Source: UBA4416 sp020846025 (lineage in GTDB: Bacteria > Bacteroidota > Bacteroidia > B-17B0 > Aurantibacillaceae). From it: a stretch of DNA of 64,000 bases. Made by a program: the position numbers and the translations under genes. The notes beneath the pieces were generated by a model, which was not told the DNA's origin, ran no database searches, and saw only the letters and a program-made list of their open reading frames with translations. This document shows, piece by piece, positions 62,801 to 64,000 of this stretch. Numbering within the stretch: the first letter of the stretch is position 1; every line of letters begins with the position of its first letter. The DNA lies in NCBI GenBank assembly GCA_963169295.1, contig CAUJDD010000014.1, positions 1 through 64,000 on the forward strand. Direction: 5' to 3'.

Positions 62801-64000
62801 ATGAAAAATTTAAAACAAACATTTAAAATTTCTGCAATAGCAATAGTTGCTACTGCAATGACCGCTTGTGGCGGTGGAGGAAAGGACATTGATGCAGTTA
62901 AGCTAATGCCTGTTAAAATGGGTAAAGAATTCCAATATGTAGATGCGGAGGGCAAAATTGTTATTAACCCGCAATTTTCAGAAGCTACTATTTTTAGAAA
63001 TGGTTTGGCTTTGGTTCAAACTTCTGGCGACAAACCTCAATGGGGTTTTATTGGTGAAGACGGTAAGTTCGCAGTAATTGCGAATTATAAAAGTGCAACG
63101 GTTTTTAGTGAAGACATGGCTTGGGTAGTAAGTGAAAATGCAGCACCAAGTTGTATTAACACTAAAGGGGAGCTAAAATTCACATTAACAAATGCAGAGG
63201 AAGTGAACACTTTCTCAGATGGGCTGGCTGCTTTTAAAGAAATTAATGAAACGGGTGAAGAAAAATGGGGTTTTGTAGACAAGGCAGGGAAAGTTAAAAT
63301 TAATGCACAATTTTCTAATGTTGGAAGCTTTGTAGATGGCAAATGTCCAGTAAGCAATATTGATGGAAAATGGGGCTACATTGATAAAGAAGGCAAATTG
63401 GTCATTAATCATCAATTTGACAATGCAGAATCATTTTTTAATAGTTCGGCAGTAGTTAAATCGGGAGGCAAAGCTGGCTTAATTGACGCTTCTGGCAAGT
63501 TTCTGATTAATCCTCAATTCTCAGATATGCAAAGTGATGGTGATTTATTTTTAATTGAGCAAGACGGAAAATTTGGATGGACGGATAAAGAAGGAAAAAT
63601 AATAATTAATCCTCAGTTTAGCAAAGCATTTCCTTTTACTAACGGAAAATTAGCTGCAGTTCAATCAGGCAAAAGTTACGGCTTTATCGATAAAGAAGGG
63701 AAAATAATTATTAACCCACAGTTTGATATGGCTCTACCTTTCAATGGCAAACTTGCACTTGTGGTAAGTTCAAACAAAATTGGATTTATTGACAATGAAG
63801 GGAAATATGTTATAAACCCACAGTTTGACGATGTTTCAAGAGACATGGTTGAGTATTTTCAAACAGGTGGTTCATGGTTTAGTAGTGTTCAGACAGATTT
63901 TTTCAATGTTGGTGCAATAACTTCTCGCATTAAGTCAGATGCTCCTGAAGGTTTATCATTTAATTCAACAATGACAGAAGTTCTTACTAAGTTTAAAAAA
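62801..64000 (+). CDS. WG-repeat lipoprotein (3' end outside window)
   Basis: An open frame of 400 codons that reaches the end of the window without a stop. It has a lipoprotein signal peptide with the lipobox cysteine at residue 23 (AMTACGGGG). Tandem WG-type repeats of about 35-50 residues follow, recognisable by motifs such as KWGYIDKEGKLVINHQF, with several repeats across residues 40-345. The last 55 visible residues leave the repeat pattern (FQTGGSWFSSVQTDFFN and beyond), so a further domain may follow. Function unknown. WG-repeat proteins are common in Bacteroidota and usually undefined. Confidence 0.88.
   Translation, partial: MKNLKQTFKISAIAIVATAMTACGGGGKDIDAVKLMPVKMGKEFQYVDAEGKIVINPQFSEATIFRNGLALVQTSGDKPQWGFIGEDGKFAVIANYKSATVFSEDMAWVVSENAAPSCINTKGELKFTLTNAEEVNTFSDGLAAFKEINETGEEKWGFVDKAGKVKINAQFSNVGSFVDGKCPVSNIDGKWGYIDKEGKLVINHQFDNAESFFNSSAVVKSGGKAGLIDASGKFLINPQFSDMQSDGDLFLIEQDGKFGWTDKEGKIIINPQFSKAFPFTNGKLAAVQSGKSYGFIDKEGKIIINPQFDMALPFNGKLALVVSSNKIGFIDNEGKYVINPQFDDVSRDMVEYFQTGGSWFSSVQTDFFNVGAITSRIKSDAPEGLSFNSTMTEVLTKFKK

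Noticed and set aside
1..64000. CRISPR arrays, rRNA genes, insertion sequences or prophage
   Set aside because: No regularly spaced repeats, rRNA-like stretches, transposases, integrases or phage structural proteins were recognised anywhere in the window.

Overview
This window looks like chromosomal DNA from a member of the Bacteroidota; genus is not claimed. The evidence is AT-rich sequence, several proteins with type IX secretion (T9SS) C-terminal sorting domains, a PorV/PorQ-family protein, a SusC-like TonB-dependent receptor with an N-terminal carboxypeptidase-regulatory-like domain, a 7TMR-DISM/SpoIIE sensor, and promoter-like boxes of the Bacteroidota TAnnTTTG type.

Layout. 0.1-4.6 kb: a membrane sensor phosphatase, apolipoprotein N-acyltransferase and a tandem UspA protein. 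4.7-24.4 kb, minus strand: the 14 genes of respiratory complex I in the order nuoA-B-C-D-E-F-G-H-I-J-K-L-M-N. This set is interrupted twice by unrelated same-strand genes: three secreted T9SS cargo genes between nuoC and nuoD, and a MntA/HepT-type nucleotidyltransferase/HEPN toxin-antitoxin pair between nuoF and nuoG. 24.5-41.1 kb, minus strand: yidC, a HIT protein, greA, then an outer-membrane/secretion set (TonB-dependent receptor, a 1476-residue exported protein and a PorV-like barrel), a small basic exported protein, a deoxycytidylate deaminase-type protein, typA/bipA and a PiT phosphate transporter.

41.2-50.9 kb: acetyl-CoA synthetase, then an accessory-looking island. It has two related sulfotransferases that converge on one TTAA, an aspartyl/asparaginyl beta-hydroxylase-like protein, and a tightly coupled minus-strand operon of ketosynthase III, acyl carrier protein, second ketosynthase III, SDR reductase, polyprenyl-phosphate-type glycosyltransferase and GNAT acyltransferase. 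I infer that this operon builds a short (hydroxy)acyl group on a dedicated carrier and places it on a cell-surface sugar.

51.0-64.0 kb: mostly housekeeping genes, namely pyruvate kinase, glmS with a thioredoxin-fold ferredoxin and a polyamine/thialysine-type acetyltransferase, hemE, an M16 protease, a CoaD-like nucleotidyltransferase, and an omega-amidase near a methionine/glutamine-type aminotransferase separated by a pair of exported paralogues. A tRNA-Cys gene with its own terminator follows, and then a WG-repeat lipoprotein that runs off the end of the window.

The features most worth a second look are the two insertions inside the complex I operon, the dual-coded 38-bp junctions between the secreted cargo genes (the same bases encode the end of one protein's sorting domain and the start of the next protein's signal peptide), and the ketosynthase/ACP/glycosyltransferase operon flanked by sulfotransferases. 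No CRISPR array, rRNA gene, insertion sequence or phage module was seen. All assignments come from reading the sequence; no database search was run.
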